DNA of 7,596 bases from an uncultured Collinsella sp. Lineage in GTDB: Bacteria > Actinomycetota > Coriobacteriia > Coriobacteriales > Coriobacteriaceae. The DNA lies in NCBI GenBank assembly GCA_902478365.1, contig CABSKX010000077.1:1-7596 (forward strand). Reading direction: 5' to 3'. Within the stretch, counting starts at the first letter, position 1. Every line of letters starts with the position of its first letter. Shown here one piece after another: positions 6,168 to 7,596 of this stretch. The translations under genes were made by a program, and so were the position numbers. The notes beneath the pieces are model-generated. The model saw nothing but the letters and a program-made list of their open reading frames with translations. It ran no database searches and had not been told where the DNA came from.

Positions 6168-6204
6168 AGTATAGAGCTCTGAACCATTTAAGAAAGCGCT
6201 ATAA
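6168..6204 (-). promoter_or_regulatory. probable fructokinase promoter with LacI/CcpA-like operator
   Basis: On the minus strand a good -10 (TATACT, 6168-6173) lies 38 bases before the fructokinase ATG. The -35 position at normal spacing (6191-6196) is poor. At 6191-6204 the plus strand reads AGAAAGCGCTATAA, close to the cre/LacI-family consensus TGAAANCGNTNNCA, with the central palindrome AGCGCT. A regulator bound there would cover the -35 region. No such regulator is encoded in the window. The -10 is reasonable; the operator is inferred from pattern. Confidence 0.4.
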
Positions 6205-6240
6205 AAAGGAGCCCTGCAACGCGGCGGGCGGTGCGGGGCT
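6203..6240 (-). terminator. intrinsic terminator of the aminotransferase gene
   Basis: Reading the minus strand, AGCCCCGC (6240-6233) pairs with GCAGGGCT (6217-6210). There is one C-A mismatch, and one more A-T pair at the loop side. The loop is GC-rich and five T residues follow (6207-6203). It lies about 30 bases after the aminotransferase stop, so aminotransferase and fructokinase are probably separate units. On the plus strand the mismatch becomes a G-T pair, but the T run there is weaker. Confidence 0.7.
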
Positions 6241-6270
6241 TCTTTGGTTACTTTAGCTGCCGGGCCGTCC

Positions 6271-7452
6271 TTACCCGCGCGGCTTGATTTTATCACGTAG
6301 CGACTTGAGGTTCTCCAGCGCCGCGTTAAGCGTCTCGTCTCGCTTGGCAAAGTGGAAGCGGATCAGATGGTTGACGGGCTCGCGGAAGAAGCTCGAACCG
6401 GGAACGGCACCCACGCCCACCTTGGAGGCGAGATCCTCGCAGAAGTCGAGGTCGCTGTCATAGCCAAACTCAGAGATGTCCATCATGACGTAGTAGGCGC
6501 CCTGCGGCACGTTATGCTCAAGACCGATGTTATCGAGTCCCTGACAGAACAGGTCGCGCTTGGCGGTGTAGAGGTCGAGGACCTCATCGTAATAGCTATC
6601 GTCGAAGTTAAGGGCGGTAACGACGGCTTCCTGCAGGGGGGCGGCGGCACCCACGGTGAGGAAGTCGTGGACTTTCTTGATGCGTTCGGTAATCTCGGCC
6701 GGGGCGATGGTGTAGCCCAGGCGCCAACCGGTGATGGAGTAGGTCTTGGACAGCGAGCTGCAGCTGATGGTGCGCTCGAACATGCCGGGCAGCGTTGCCA
6801 TATAGACATGTTCGTGGGGCGCATAGACGATGTGCTCGTAGACCTCGTCGGTGATGCAGTAGGCATCGTACTTTTTGCAGAGGTCGGCGATATACGTGAG
6901 CTCCTCGCGCGTAAAGACCTTGCCGCAGGGGTTGGACGGGTTGCACAGGACGATGGCCTTGGGGTCGTTGTCGCGGAAGGCCGCCTCGAGGACCTCGCGA
7001 TCGAAGTCGAACGTGGGCGGGTTGAGCGGCACATAGATGGGCTCGGCACCCGAAAGAATCGTGTCGGCGCCGTAGTTCTCGTAGAACGGCGAGAAGATGA
7101 CGACCCTGTCTCCGGGGTTCGTGACCGTCATCATGGCGGCCATCATGGCCTCGGTGGAGCCGCATGTGACTACGATGTTCTTGTTGGGGTTGATCGGCAT
7201 GCCCATAAAGTGCTCCTGCTTGGCCGCGAGCGCCTCTCGCATGGCCTGGGAGCCCCAGGTGATGGAGTACTGGTGATAGAGCGGCTTGGGGTCGGTCGCG
7301 ATGGTGCTGAGGCTCTCGAGCAGCTGTGCCGGAGGATCGAAGTCAGGGAAGCCCTGCGAGAGGTTGACGGCACCGTACTTATTGGAGATGCGCGTCATGC
7401 GGCGGATGACCGAATCGGTAAACGTTGCCGTGCGATTGGAGAGTTCTTTCAT
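6271..7452 (-). CDS. class I/II PLP-dependent aminotransferase
   Basis: This is a fold-type I aminotransferase of 393 residues, typical for the AspC/kynurenine-methionine aminotransferase group. It moves an amino group between an amino acid and a 2-oxo acid in the cytoplasm using pyridoxal phosphate. The N-terminal NLSQGFPDFDPP (30-41) is typical of the kynurenine/glutamine/methionine branch. The cofactor lysine is K236 in SLSKTYSITGWRLGY (233-247). Other conserved sites are N174 in NPSNPCG (171-177), D202 and Y205 in TDEVYEH (201-207), R244, and the substrate-carboxylate arginine R365 in LIRFHFAKR (363-371). C176 replaces the more common Thr in the NPTG-like motif. The ATG at 7452 is chosen because AAAGGA lies 5-6 bases upstream. 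The frame stays open further upstream, but ATG 7470 has no ribosome site and family members start near this point. The amino-acid substrate cannot be fixed from sequence. Confidence 0.93.
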   Translation of the reverse strand: MKELSNRTATFTDSVIRRMTRISNKYGAVNLSQGFPDFDPPAQLLESLSTIATDPKPLYHQYSITWGSQAMREALAAKQEHFMGMPINPNKNIVVTCGSTEAMMAAMMTVTNPGDRVVIFSPFYENYGADTILSGAEPIYVPLNPPTFDFDREVLEAAFRDNDPKAIVLCNPSNPCGKVFTREELTYIADLCKKYDAYCITDEVYEHIVYAPHEHVYMATLPGMFERTISCSSLSKTYSITGWRLGYTIAPAEITERIKKVHDFLTVGAAAPLQEAVVTALNFDDSYYDEVLDLYTAKRDLFCQGLDNIGLEHNVPQGAYYVMMDISEFGYDSDLDFCEDLASKVGVGAVPGSSFFREPVNHLIRFHFAKRDETLNAALENLKSLRDKIKPRG

Positions 7453-7460
7453 GCTTGTCC

Positions 7461-7531
7461 TTTCGAGCATTTGCAGTGGGGCAAGTTTACTCCTATGAAA
7501 CCGGTGGGAATTGCTCGAAACGCGCTCGAAA
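7461..7531. repeat. three GCTCGAAA motifs upstream of the aminotransferase
   Basis: TTTCGAGCA occurs at 7461-7469. Its inverse TGCTCGAAA is at 7512-7520, and a further GCTCGAAA is at 7524-7531. The last two are direct repeats 11 bases apart, about one helical turn. In the aminotransferase mRNA the first two could pair over 9 bp, with the arm running into the AAAGGA ribosome site. The motifs could be regulator half-sites or an RNA hairpin that hides the ribosome site. I find no convincing -35/-10 pair for the minus-strand gene, and nothing else recognisable up to 7596. Confidence 0.35.
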
Positions 7532-7596
7532 AACTCTTTTCGGTTGATTTTCAATCTCAACGCAACAGCCTGAACGGACCCCGCGTTTCCGCAGCT

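Noticed and set aside
7495..7596. A plus-strand ATG frame open to the window end, possibly a divergent gene.
   Set aside because: It has no ribosome site, its third-position GC content is lower than in the real genes, and 34 codons open at the edge is weak evidence. A TTGCAG/TATGAA pair upstream is a poor promoter match.

Overview
This is a GC-rich chromosomal window. It most resembles a gut actinobacterium of the class Coriobacteriia, probably Collinsella or a close relative. That assignment is an inference from base composition, strong G/C bias at third codon positions, long shadow open frames opposite genes, and an actinobacterial-style Rho with a very long low-complexity N-terminal extension. 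No phage, insertion sequence, CRISPR array, tRNA or rRNA is visible.

Layout. Bases 1-264 hold a probable promoter and a long leader for rho. The leader has a possible 18-codon ORF and mutually exclusive hairpins near the ribosome-binding region. Bases 265-2883 (+) encode transcription termination factor Rho (872 aa), about twice the usual size, and the gene is followed by a strong intrinsic terminator. A 312-base gap (2884-3195) holds that terminator, a near-consensus promoter overlapped by an inverted repeat, and a structured leader. That promoter probably drives a two-gene operon (+): a 489-aa unrecognised two-helix membrane protein with a long disordered tail (3196-4665), then a VanZ-family membrane protein (4673-5122). 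A perfect 16-bp bidirectional terminator separates this operon from two convergent minus-strand genes: a ROK-family fructokinase (5236-6129) and a class I/II PLP-dependent aminotransferase (6271-7452). Each minus-strand gene appears to be its own transcription unit, with a terminator between them. The right end (7453-7596) is the aminotransferase upstream region and carries three copies of an 8-base motif.

How the genes fit together. Rho is the global termination factor. The membrane-protein pair is a separate unit of unknown role. Fructokinase feeds fructose 6-phosphate to glycolysis, and the aminotransferase handles amino-acid/2-oxo-acid exchange. No shared pathway connects all five genes, and I see no clear new multi-gene system. 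The most notable points are in Rho: a roughly 450-residue extension of alternating basic and acidic/Ala-rich blocks, and apparent loss of the aromatic residues of the RNP1-like motif in the primary RNA-binding site, while the ATPase core is fully conserved. Next in interest are the unknown membrane protein next door and several candidate regulatory elements in the intergenic regions.
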